A DNA stretch of 64,000 nt. Origin: Pseudomonadota bacterium (GTDB taxonomy: Bacteria > Pseudomonadota > Alphaproteobacteria > Rhodobacterales > Rhodobacteraceae). The notes beneath the pieces were generated by a model. That model was not told the origin of the DNA. It searched no databases and saw only the letters and a program-made list of their open reading frames with translations. The position numbers were made by a program, and so were the translations under genes. The stretch covers positions 1 through 64,000 of the forward strand of contig JAIUPD010000001.1 in NCBI GenBank assembly GCA_020161615.1. The letters are read 5' to 3'. Every line of letters starts with the position of its first letter. The first letter of the stretch is position 1. Of this stretch, positions 28,392-37,600 are shown piece by piece.

Positions 28392-29856
28392 CGCGCTGGC
28401 GGCGCAAAAGGTTGCGCCGCAAGGCCTGTTCATCGGGGGGCAGCGCATCGCGGCGACGGGCGGCGCGGTGATGGAGGTCACCTCGCCCATCGACGGGCGC
28501 AGGCTGACCGAGATCGCCGATGCCTCGGCCGCCGATGTGGACGCGGCGGTGCGGGCGGCGCGGCGGGCCTATGCCTCGGGCGTGTGGTCCCGCGCGGCGC
28601 CGGCCGAGCGCAAGAAGGTCCTGTTCCGCATCGCCGAGGCCATCGAGCGCGAGGCGCTGTCGCTGGCCGTCCTGGGCGTGAGGGACAACGGCACCGAGAT
28701 TTCCATGGCGCTCAAGGCCGAACCGGGCAGCGCCGCCGGTACCTTCCGCTATTACGCCGAGGCGCTGGACAAGATCGGCGGCGAGATCGCGCCCACGGCG
28801 GGGAACGTGCTGGGCCTTGTCCATCGTGAGCCGGTGGGCGTGGTCGGCGCCATCGTGCCCTGGAACTTCCCGCTGATGATCGGCGCCTGGAAGATCGCGC
28901 CGGCTTTGGCGATGGGCAATTCGGTGGTGCTGAAACCCTCGGAAGTGGCCTCGCTGACCCTGCTGCGGCTGGCCGAGATCTGCGCGGAGTGCGGCTTGCC
29001 CGAAGGGGTGCTGAACGTCGTCACCGGCGCGGGGGCTGTCTCGGGCGAGGCGCTGGGCCTGCACCCCGATGTGGATGTGCTGGTCTTCACCGGCTCGGGC
29101 GGCGTCGGCCGCAGGCTTCTGGAATACAGCGCCCGCTCGAACCTCAAGCGGGTTTATCTCGAACTCGGCGGCAAATCCCCGAACGTGGTCTTTGCCGATG
29201 CACCGGACCTGCGCCAGGCGGCGAGGGTCAGCGCGGCAGGGATCTTCCGCAACTCGGGTCAGGTCTGCGTCGCGGGCTCGCGCATCCTCGTCGAACGCTC
29301 GGTGCATGAGGAATTCGCGGCGATGCTGGCCGAGGAAGCCCGGGCCATGAAGATCGGCAACCCTCTGAAGCTGGATACGCAGGCCGGGGCCATCGCCTCG
29401 GAAGCGCAACTCGCCCGGGTCCAGCATTACGTCGAGAAGGCGCATGAGGAAGGCGGCGCGCTGCGCACCGGCGGCGAACGGATCCTGACCGAGACCGGCG
29501 GCAGCTATTACGCGCCCACGGTCTTTGACAACGTGACCCCGGAGATGACGCTGGCCCGGGAAGAGGTCTTCGGTCCCGTCGCGGCGGTAACCCCCTTCGG
29601 TACCGAGGACGAGGCGGTGCGCATGGCCAATGGCACCGATTTCGGCCTCGCTTCGGCCGTATGGACCGGCAACCTCAGCCGCGCGCATCGCATGGTGCGG
29701 GCCATCGACGCGGGCGTGGTCCACGTCAACACCTATGGCGGTGCGGACAATACCGTGCCGCTGGGCGGGCATCGCCAATCCGGCAACGGGCATGACAAGT
29801 CCCTGCACGCGCTGGAGAAATATGTGAACCTCAAGACCGCCTGGATCCAGCTGTGA
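28372..29856 (+). CDS. NAD(P)-dependent aldehyde dehydrogenase
   Basis: A 494-aa ALDH-superfamily enzyme. PVGVVGAIVPWNFPLMIGAWKIAPALAMGNSVVLKPSE is the cofactor-binding part; the catalytic general base is Glu264 (LELGGKSPN) and the nucleophile Cys299 (NSGQVCVAGSR). EEVFGPVAAVTPF and the terminal GHDKSLHALEKYVNLKTAWIQL resemble gamma-glutamyl-gamma-aminobutyraldehyde and betaine aldehyde dehydrogenase relatives. In this operon it most likely oxidises the aldehyde released by the next enzyme. It overlaps tctA by 20 bp and the next gene by 4 bp. Confidence 0.92.
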   Translation: MDQSSIDALAAQKVAPQGLFIGGQRIAATGGAVMEVTSPIDGRRLTEIADASAADVDAAVRAARRAYASGVWSRAAPAERKKVLFRIAEAIEREALSLAVLGVRDNGTEISMALKAEPGSAAGTFRYYAEALDKIGGEIAPTAGNVLGLVHREPVGVVGAIVPWNFPLMIGAWKIAPALAMGNSVVLKPSEVASLTLLRLAEICAECGLPEGVLNVVTGAGAVSGEALGLHPDVDVLVFTGSGGVGRRLLEYSARSNLKRVYLELGGKSPNVVFADAPDLRQAARVSAAGIFRNSGQVCVAGSRILVERSVHEEFAAMLAEEARAMKIGNPLKLDTQAGAIASEAQLARVQHYVEKAHEEGGALRTGGERILTETGGSYYAPTVFDNVTPEMTLAREEVFGPVAAVTPFGTEDEAVRMANGTDFGLASAVWTGNLSRAHRMVRAIDAGVVHVNTYGGADNTVPLGGHRQSGNGHDKSLHALEKYVNLKTAWIQL

Positions 29857-31139
29857 CCGAAAGCCTGATCGAACGCCGCGCCCGCCTGCTGGGCCCCAAC
29901 ATGAGCACCTTCTACGACGAACCCGTGCATCTGGTGCGCGGGCAGGGGGTGCATCTGTGGGATTCCGAGGGGCGGCAATACCTCGATTGCTACAACAACG
30001 TGCCGCATGTCGGGCATTGCCATCCCAAGGTGGTCGAGGCGATCTGCCAGCAGGCCGGGACGCTGAACACGCACACGCGCTATCTGCACGAGGGGATTCT
30101 GGATTACGTCGAGGCGCTGGTCGCGACCTTCGACGCGTCCTTCGACACGGCGCTGATGTGCTGCACCGGGTCCGAGGCGAATGATGTGGCGCTGCGCATG
30201 GCGCAGGCGCTGACCGGCAAGACCGGGGTGATTGCCACCGACCACACCTATCACGGCAACACGACCGCCGTGCACCAGCTCAGCCAGACCAACCCGCCGC
30301 CCGGTGGCTATTGGGACTCGGTCCGCTTCGTCCCGGCGCCGGACAGCTACCGGCCGCTCGGCGGTGTCCCGGGCATGGCCCATGCCCAGGCCTTCGCCGC
30401 CAAGGTGCAGGAGCAGATCGACGCCTTGGAGGCCGCGGGGCATGGCTTCTCCTCGCTGATCCTCTGCCCCTTCTTCGCCAATGAGGGCTTCCCCGACCTG
30501 CCGCAGGGCTGGCTCGACCCGGTGCAGGCGGTCGTCCGCAAGGCTGGGGGTGTCATCATCGCCGACGAGGTGCAGCCGGGCTTCGGCCGGGTCGGGACGC
30601 ATTTCTGGGGGCACCAGAAGATCGGCCTCAAGCCCGACATCGTGACCATGGGCAAGCCGATGGCCAACGGCCACCCGGTCGCCGCCGTGGTCGCGCCCGC
30701 GGCCACGATGAAGGCCTTCCGTGAGCGATTCCGCTATTTCAACACCTTCGGCGGCAACCCGGTCAGCGCCGCTGCCGCGCTCGCCACCCTGCGCGTCGTG
30801 CAGGAGGAGGGGTTGCAGGAAAACGCCCGCCTGGTCGGCGAGTATGCCCGTGACGGGCTGCGGGAGCTTGCCACGCGGCATGAGTGCATTGGCGATGTGC
30901 GGGGCTCGGGCCTGTTCTTCGGGGCCGAGATGGTGCTCGACCGGGGCACCAAGGAACCCGCCACCGCCTTCACCAAACGCGTCGCCAACGCGATGCGGCA
31001 GCAGGGCATCCTGCTGAATTTCCTCGGCATTCATTACAACGTGCTGAAGATCCGCCCGCCGCTGCCCTTCTCGCGCGACAATGCCGACCAGCTGATCGAG
31101 ACGCTGGACCGGGTGCTGGCCGAGACGCCGCTGGCATGA
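29853..31139 (+). CDS. PLP-dependent phospholyase of the AGXT2L/ETNPPL type (class III aminotransferase fold)
   Basis: A 428-aa class III aminotransferase-fold protein. YLDCYNNVPHVGHCHPKVVEAI and the Schiff-base region TMGKPMANGHPVAAVV (Lys268) match the human AGXT2L subgroup, which removes phosphate and ammonia from phosphoethanolamine or 5-phosphohydroxylysine rather than transaminating. IIADEVQPGFGRVGTHFWGHQ supplies the PLP Asp. The GTG start at 29853 overlaps the ALDH stop, and its stop overlaps the kinase start as ATGA. A following APH-type kinase is the known companion of such lyases. A transaminase role cannot be excluded. Confidence 0.82.
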   Translation: MTESLIERRARLLGPNMSTFYDEPVHLVRGQGVHLWDSEGRQYLDCYNNVPHVGHCHPKVVEAICQQAGTLNTHTRYLHEGILDYVEALVATFDASFDTALMCCTGSEANDVALRMAQALTGKTGVIATDHTYHGNTTAVHQLSQTNPPPGGYWDSVRFVPAPDSYRPLGGVPGMAHAQAFAAKVQEQIDALEAAGHGFSSLILCPFFANEGFPDLPQGWLDPVQAVVRKAGGVIIADEVQPGFGRVGTHFWGHQKIGLKPDIVTMGKPMANGHPVAAVVAPAATMKAFRERFRYFNTFGGNPVSAAAALATLRVVQEEGLQENARLVGEYARDGLRELATRHECIGDVRGSGLFFGAEMVLDRGTKEPATAFTKRVANAMRQQGILLNFLGIHYNVLKIRPPLPFSRDNADQLIETLDRVLAETPLA

Positions 31140-32080
31140 GCGGCCCCGCCCAACAAGCTGCCGCCCTCTGGGGGCTGAACCCGGCACAGGTCACTCTGGT
31201 TGCCAGGCGCGAGAACGAGGTCTGGCGCGCCGAGGGGCCGGGCGGGCCCTATGCGCTCCGCCTGCACCGCCCCGGCTACCGCACGCAAGCCGAGCTGCAA
31301 TCGGAACTCGACTGGATGGCGATGCTGGCCGCGGGCGGGCTGACCGTCCCGCGCCCGACCCCCTCGCGGTCCGGGCGGCTGGTCGAGGTCATCGGCGATA
31401 CGGCCGTCGATCTGCTGACCTGGATGCCCGGCCGGATGGTCGGCGCCCAGGGCGCGCTGGACGGGATCGCCGACCGCGAGGGGCATATGCGCCGCCTCGG
31501 CGCGCTGCTGGCCCGGCTGCATGACCTCTCCGACGCCTGGACGCCGCCCGAGGGCTTCACACGCCCGCGCTGGGACCGGCCCGGGCTGCTGGGTCAGGCG
31601 CCGCTCTGGGGGCCGTTCTGGGAGAACCCCGACCTGACCCAGACCCAGCGCGAGACCCTGCTGCGAGTGCAGGCGACGGCCGACCGCGACCTTGCGGCGC
31701 GGGAGGCCGGGCTGGATTACGGCCTGATCCACGCCGATGCGATCACCGAGAATGTCATGGTCGATGGCGACAGGCTGGTGCTGATCGATTTCGACGATGG
31801 CGGCTGGGGGTTTCGGGATTTCGACCTCGCCACTGTGCTAATGCGCCAGCTTTCCGCGCCCGATTACCCCGCGCTGAGGGCCGCCCTGCTGGAAGGCTAC
31901 GCCTCCCGCCGCCCGGTCGATCCGCAGGCGCTGGACCTGCTGCTGCTGTGCCGGGCGCTGACCTATCTGGGCTGGATCATCCCGCGACGCGGCGAACCGG
32001 GGGGCGAGGAACGCTCGCGCCGGGCCGTCGCCACGGCGATGCCGCTGGCCGAAACCTATCTGGAGGAGAAACATGGCTGA
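31136..32080 (+). CDS. APH-fold small-molecule kinase (homoserine/hydroxylysine kinase-like)
   Basis: A 314-aa phosphotransferase of the APH/choline-kinase family. ALRLHRPGYRTQAELQSELDWMAML gives the N-lobe with the Lys/Glu region. GLIHADAITENVMVDGDRLVLIDFDDGGWGFRDFDLA contains the catalytic HxDxxxxN and the metal-binding Asp of IDFDD. Fusions or neighbours of this family with AGXT2L-like lyases phosphorylate amino alcohols before elimination. It starts within the preceding stop (ATGA) and overlaps the next gene by 8 bp. Confidence 0.82.
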   Translation: MSGPAQQAAALWGLNPAQVTLVARRENEVWRAEGPGGPYALRLHRPGYRTQAELQSELDWMAMLAAGGLTVPRPTPSRSGRLVEVIGDTAVDLLTWMPGRMVGAQGALDGIADREGHMRRLGALLARLHDLSDAWTPPEGFTRPRWDRPGLLGQAPLWGPFWENPDLTQTQRETLLRVQATADRDLAAREAGLDYGLIHADAITENVMVDGDRLVLIDFDDGGWGFRDFDLATVLMRQLSAPDYPALRAALLEGYASRRPVDPQALDLLLLCRALTYLGWIIPRRGEPGGEERSRRAVATAMPLAETYLEEKHG

Positions 32081-33308
32081 CCGCACCATCCTGATCGTTG
32101 GCACCTATGACACCAAGCAGGACGAGCTGGGCTATCTGGCGCAGGTGATCCGGGCGCAGGGCGGCGGCGTGCTGACCATGGATGTGAGCGTGCTGGGCGA
32201 TCCCGCCCTGCCCACCGATTACTCCAAGCATCAGGTGGCCGAGGCCGGCGGATCCTCCATCGCCGAGGCCATCGCCGGCGAGGACGAGAACCTCGCCATG
32301 CAGATCATGGCCCGGGGCTCGGCGGCGCTGGCCAAGCGCTTGCAGGCCGAGGGGGCCTTTGACGGGGTGATCGTGCTGGGCGGCTCGATGGGGACCGATC
32401 TGGCGCTCGACCTCTGCGCGGCGCTGCCCCTGGGGGTGCCGAAATACATCGTCTCGACGGTCAGCTTCTCGCCGATGATCCCGACCGAGCGGTTGGCGGC
32501 GGATGTGCAGATGATCCTCTGGGCCGGCGGACTCTATGGGCTGAACTCGGTCTGCAAGGCGTCCCTGTCCCAAGCCGCGGGCGCCGTGCTGGGCGCGGCG
32601 CGGGCGGTGGAGAAGCCGGTCAGGGACCGGCCGCTGATTGGCATGACCTCCTTCGGCAAGACCGTGCTCAGGTACATGGTGACGCTGAAACCGGCGCTGG
32701 AGGCGCGGGGCTACGAGGTCGCGGTATTCCACGCCACCGGCATGGGTGGCCGGGCCTTCGAAGCGCTGGCCGCCGAGGGCGCTTTCGCCGCGGTCCTCGA
32801 TTTCGCCCCGCAGGAGGTGGCGAACCATCTGCACGGTTCGGCCATCTCGGCGGGACCGGACCGGCTGACGGCTGCGGGCAGGGCAGGCGTGCCGCAACTG
32901 GTGTCCATCGGCTGCTATGACCTGATCGACCTGGTGGGCTGGCACGACCGGCCCGAGGCCCTGCGCGACCGCCCGGCCCATGCCCACAACCGGCTCATCA
33001 CCTCTGTCGTCATGACGGCCGAGGAGCGGCGGGGCATGGCCAAGGCGCTGTGCGACCGGCTGGCCCAGGCCAAGGGGCCGGTCGTCTTCCTGCTGCCCCT
33101 CAAAGGCGGCAACGAATGGGACCGCGAGGGCGGGCCGCTGAGCGATCCCGAGGCGCTGGCGGCCTTCATCGACGCCATGCGCGCCGAATGCCCGGGCAAT
33201 GTCACGCTGGTGGAACTCGACGCGCATATCAACGACCCGGAATTTTCCGAGGCCGCCTTGCAGGTGGTCGATGGCTGGATCGCGGCGGGGCTGCTGCCCG
33301 CCGCTTAA
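32073..33308 (+). CDS. Tm-1-like ATP-binding domain protein (UPF0261)
   Basis: A 411-aa protein of the UPF0261/Tm-1-like family, named for the tomato virus-resistance protein. RTILIVGTYDTKQDELGYLAQVIRAQG is the N-terminal nucleotide-binding lobe; VIVLGGSMGTDLAL and PLIGMTSFGKTVLRYM, VAVFHATGMGGRAFEALAAEGAF continue the family pattern; VVFLLPLKGGNEWDREGGPL is near the end. Bacterial function is unknown. It is the last gene of the transporter-kinase-lyase operon; its TAA overlaps the stop of convergent hisD. Confidence 0.88.
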   Translation: MADRTILIVGTYDTKQDELGYLAQVIRAQGGGVLTMDVSVLGDPALPTDYSKHQVAEAGGSSIAEAIAGEDENLAMQIMARGSAALAKRLQAEGAFDGVIVLGGSMGTDLALDLCAALPLGVPKYIVSTVSFSPMIPTERLAADVQMILWAGGLYGLNSVCKASLSQAAGAVLGAARAVEKPVRDRPLIGMTSFGKTVLRYMVTLKPALEARGYEVAVFHATGMGGRAFEALAAEGAFAAVLDFAPQEVANHLHGSAISAGPDRLTAAGRAGVPQLVSIGCYDLIDLVGWHDRPEALRDRPAHAHNRLITSVVMTAEERRGMAKALCDRLAQAKGPVVFLLPLKGGNEWDREGGPLSDPEALAAFIDAMRAECPGNVTLVELDAHINDPEFSEAALQVVDGWIAAGLLPAA

Positions 33309-34606
33309 TCGTTCAGCTTGTCGAGCCGCGCGCGGACGCTGAGCCCGTGCGCCTGCAGGCTCTCGCTGGTGGCCAGCGTCTCGGCGGCGGGGCCGATGGC
33401 GCGCAGGGCCTCGGGCGTCATTTTGGCCAGCGTCGTGCGCTTCATGAAATCGAGAACGCTGAGGCCGGACGAGAAGCGCGCCGAACGGGCCGTCGGCAGG
33501 ACGTGGTTCGGGCCGCCGACGTAATCGCCGATCGCCTCGGGCGTCCAATGGCCGAGGAACACGGCGCCGGCGTGGCGGATGCTGTCCAGCAGCGCCTCGG
33601 GGTCGTCGACGCAAAGCTCCAGATGCTCGGGCGCGACGCGGTTCGACAGGTCCGCCGCCTGCTCCAGCGTCTCGCAGACCACCACCGCGCCGTAATCGCG
33701 CCACGAGGCCCCGGCGATCTCGCGCCGCTCCAGCACCGCGAGGTGACGGTCCACCGCCGCCATCACCGCCTCGGCCTCGGCCTGCGAGGTGGTGATGAGG
33801 ATGGATTGCGCGACCTGATCGTGTTCCGCCTGGCTGAGTAGATCGAGCGCGATCCAGTCAGGGTCGCCCGTACCGTCGCCGATCACCAGAATCTCGGACG
33901 GGCCCGCGATCATGTCGATGCCGACCTTGCCGAAGACCCGGCGCTTGGCCGCCGCCACGAAGGCATTGCCCGGGCCGGTGATCTTGTCCACCGGCGCGAT
34001 GGTCGCCGTGCCATAGGCCAGCGCCGCAATCGCCTGCGCCCCACCAATGCGATAGATCGTGTCGACGCCCGAAATCGCCGCCGCCAGCACCACCAGTGGG
34101 TTGACCGCGCCGCCCGGGGTCGGGCAGGCGATGACCAGCCGTTCCACCCCCGCCACCTTGGCCGGAATCGCGTTCATCAGGACCGAGGACGGGTAGGAGG
34201 CCAGGCCCCCCGGCACATAGAGCCCGGCAGCCGCGACCGCCGACCAGCGCCAGCCCAGCGAGGCGCCCGAGGCATCCTGCCACCGCGCATCCTCGGGCTT
34301 CTGGCGCTCGTGATAGGCGCGGATGCGGTCGGCCGCGAGTTCCAGCGCCTCGCGTTCGGCGGGCGGGACCTGGGCGCAATAGGCCGCGATCTCGGCGGGG
34401 GAAAAGGCCAGCGTCTCGGGCGTCAGGTCCAGCCGGTCGAAGCGCTGGGTCAGCTCGATCACCGCCGCGTCGCCCCGGGCGCGCACCTCGGCGATGATCC
34501 CGGCGACAATGGCGTCAACGTCCGGGGAATCCTCGCGCTTCATGCCCAGAAGATGGATGAATTCCGCCTCGAAACCGGCGTCTCGGGTGTTCAGAACCTG
34601 CGGCAT
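33305..34606 (-). CDS. hisD: Histidinol dehydrogenase
   Basis: A 433-aa zinc enzyme oxidising histidinol to histidine in two NAD steps. GLYVPGGLASYPSSVLMNAIPAKVAGV, DTIYRIGGAQAIAALAYGT, KITGPGNAFVAAAKRRVFGKVGIDMIAGPSEI, EHDQVAQSILIT and GDYVGGPNHVLPT are family signatures. The frame begins at 34624, but ATG 34606 is preceded by GGAGAACGCC and is preferred. No other his genes are nearby. A nested pair of alternative hairpins lies just upstream. Some HisD paralogues act on other amino alcohols, a possibility given the neighbouring locus, but the two are convergent. Confidence 0.93.
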   Translation of the reverse strand: MPQVLNTRDAGFEAEFIHLLGMKREDSPDVDAIVAGIIAEVRARGDAAVIELTQRFDRLDLTPETLAFSPAEIAAYCAQVPPAEREALELAADRIRAYHERQKPEDARWQDASGASLGWRWSAVAAAGLYVPGGLASYPSSVLMNAIPAKVAGVERLVIACPTPGGAVNPLVVLAAAISGVDTIYRIGGAQAIAALAYGTATIAPVDKITGPGNAFVAAAKRRVFGKVGIDMIAGPSEILVIGDGTGDPDWIALDLLSQAEHDQVAQSILITTSQAEAEAVMAAVDRHLAVLERREIAGASWRDYGAVVVCETLEQAADLSNRVAPEHLELCVDDPEALLDSIRHAGAVFLGHWTPEAIGDYVGGPNHVLPTARSARFSSGLSVLDFMKRTTLAKMTPEALRAIGPAAETLATSESLQAHGLSVRARLDKLND

Positions 34607-34625
34607 GGCGTTCTCCTGCGTCATG

Positions 34626-34675
34626 CCGCGGGATAGGCGAAGCCGGCCGCGGGGTAAAGTGCCTATCCCCGCGGC
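34626..34675 (-). promoter_or_regulatory. Mutually exclusive hairpins in the hisD leader
   Basis: On the minus strand GCCGCGGGGATAGGC (34675-34661) can pair with CCCCGCGGC (34654-34646) or, more extensively with one bulge, with GCCTATCCCGCGG (34638-34626). The second partner runs up to the first in-frame ATG of hisD. This is attenuator- or terminator-like geometry, without a T-run. It may instead simply end the upstream gene. Confidence 0.4.
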
Positions 34676-34683
34676 GCTTTCGC

Positions 34684-37600
34684 TCAGCCGCCGATGCGCA
34701 GGACCTCGTTGCGGCCGTTCTTGACGTAGCGCACTTCGCTGTCGCCGATGGCCGCGACCTGCCCGCCGTCCAGCCGGTCGCCGACCTGCACCCGGACGAC
34801 GCGGCCCGAGGACAGGCGCACCAAGGCGCGGCGGGAATTCGGCGTGCCGAAGACGCCGATCAGGTTGATCCGGTTGAGGCGGATCGCGTTCTCTTCCGTC
34901 GCCTGGCGCGAGACCGAGGCCGAGGTCGGGATCGAGGGTTCGGCGCGGGCGACGGCCGGCGCCGGTTCACCGGCCTGATCCTCGGCATCGGTGTTGTTGT
35001 TGGCCACCGGGGCGGCGGCAGCGCGGGCGGCCGCGGCGGCGGCGAGGATGGCGCGGGCGCGTTCGGCCAGATCGTTCGGGCGGGCGCCGGGTACCGGCGA
35101 TTCGGCCACGGCCTCGGGCGTGGCGCCCGTCAGGTCGATTTCCGGTGCGGATTCGGGCGGCGGGACCAGATCGGTCGGACGGCGCTGCGGGCGCAGCGAG
35201 GCCAGCGCCACGCCGCCGGGCGTCACGGCTTCCAGCGCCGCCAGTTCGACCGCGGCGCCGCCGGCGTCACCGCCGCGGGTGGCGGCCGCGTCATCGACCA
35301 GCCCGGTGGTCGAGGCGGCACCGGCCAGAACCGCCGGATCGGCGCTTGCGGCGGCAATCGCGGTCGGGCTGGCGGCGGCCGGGTCGAGCAGCTGCGTCTG
35401 GTCGCCCTCGGTCGCCTGACGCTCGGCTTCAAGCTGCTCGCCGATCTGGCGCACGCGGTCGGGGCGCGGCAGGGGGCGGGCACCGGCCAGCGCCGGATCG
35501 GCGCGGGGCGTGTCATCGGCCACGACCGGGGCCTCGGCCGCCGGATCCTCGCCCACCGCTTCGGCAATGGCGCTTTCGATGGCGGCGGCAACGGGCGGGG
35601 TCGCTTCGACCGGCGCCGGGGGGGCTTCGGCGGCGGCTTCGGGCGCGGCCTCAGGGGCGGGCGGCGGCGCGATGGAAGCCGGGCGTGGGGCCGGCACCGC
35701 ATCGGGCCGGCGGGCGAAGACGGTCACGCCCGAGGGCGTCAGCGCCCCTTCCGGCGTCGCCTCAACCAGCCCGCGGCTGTCGAAGGTGAATTCCGTCCCG
35801 AAGGGCGGCGGCGGCGGCGGCGCGGCGAAGCTGACCTCGGCGCCCGCGGGCACCTGGAAGCCGCTGGGCAGGCTCAGGCGGGTGGCGGCGGATTCGGCCG
35901 GGGCGACCTGCGGCGAGTCGCTGGTTCCGGCCAGCTGCGCCTCGTTGCCCGAGGTTGCGGCCTCGGGGCTCGCGGCTGGGGCCTCGGCGGTTTCGGCGGC
36001 GACGGCGGGCGTCTCGGCCGGTGTCTCGGCGGGCAGCGCCTGGGTCGGCAGCGTCTCGTTCAGCGCTTCCTGGACCAGGGTTTCCAGCATCTGATCGGGG
36101 TCGGGTGCCGGGGCGCTGGCGGTTTCCTGCGGCGCGCTGTCGGGCTCGGGCTCGACGGCGGCGGTTTCGGGCGCTGCCGCCTCGGGCGCGGCGGGGGCGG
36201 GGGCGGTCAGGGCCGCCGGGGCCTCGGCCGTGCCGGTGGTGGTGGCCAGTTCGGTCGGGGCCTCGATCGCGGGCAGGGCACCCGTTTCGACCGCGGTGCT
36301 GCCGGTGCCGGCCAGCTGAACGTCGTCGTCCGAACCGTTGAAATAGAGCGCCCAGACACCGACCGCGACCGCCAGCAGAAGCGCGCCACCCGCAGCCATC
36401 AGGCCGCGGCGGGCCAGGCTGGGTTCGCTGCGCTGCATGCCGCGCGCGCCGAAGATGGTCATTGCCTCGGCTTCGCGTTCCTTGTCGCGGTCATTGACCG
36501 GCGGGCGCGAGGCGGCGGCGAGGGGGTCCGCCCCCAGCCCGCCACGTGGCGCGGCACGATCAAGCGGCGGCGTGGGCGGGGTGGGTGCGGTCGGCGGCGG
36601 GGTCAGGGGCGCGGCCGGGGCGGCGGGATCGCGGCGCAGGGTCGTCGCCTTGCTGCGGGCGGTCTGCGCGGCGGCGCTGGCCCCGGCGAAAGCGGTCTTG
36701 GCCCCGGCGCGGGCCCGTTCCAGCATGCGCTGCGCCGCACCCGGCGCGGGCTCGCCTCGGGCGCCAGGCAGCACGGCGATCCGGCCCCCGGGATTGGCGC
36801 CGGCGCTGCCGGCATCGGTCTTGGGTCCGGCCGAGGGTACGACGGCCACGGGCGGCGCGGCCTTGCGGCGCGAGGAGAAGGACGGCGCTTCGGCGTCCGG
36901 CTTGGCCTCGGCCTCGGGTTTGGCGGCCGGGGGCGTCGTCGCCGCCGTCTTGGGCGCGGGGACCGTCACCGGCGGGACCGGCGCGGGGCCTGCAGCCGCG
37001 GGACGCAGCGGAGGAATGGCGGCAACGGCCTTCTCGGCGAGCGGTTCGGCTGGCGAGATGGCGGGCGGCGCCGTCTGGGCGTCAGCCTTGGCCGAAGCGG
37101 CCTGTTCGCGGCGCAGGCGGTTGCCCATGCGCCGCACCAGATTGCCAACGCGCGACGTCCCCTCGGAGGCGCCCGGATCGACCGGGAAACCCTGCGGGAT
37201 CGGCGGCACAGCCCCGGTGCGCAGCACCGGGGCGGGCGCGCGCGATTCAGGCGTCATCGGCGCGACGCGCGGATTGAGCGCCCGGGCCGAGGCCGCCTCG
37301 GCGCCGATATCGCCCGCGGGAACCGGTGCCGGTCGCGGGGCGGCGGGTTTCGGGGCTTCGACCTTGGGCGGCTCGACCTTGGGCGGTTCTGCCTTGGGGG
37401 CCGGGGCCTTTGCTGCCTCGACTTTGGGGGCCTCGACCTTCGGTGCTTCCGCCTTGGGCGCAGGCGCCGGTTTCGGCGGCTCGGCCCGGCGCGGGGCGAC
37501 GATGCGCATCGCCTCGGCATCGGGCTGCACGTGATCGCCCGCGCGCAAGAGCGTCGGCGCCACCATGGTTTCGCCGAAGAAGGGTTCGCCCAGGAATTGC

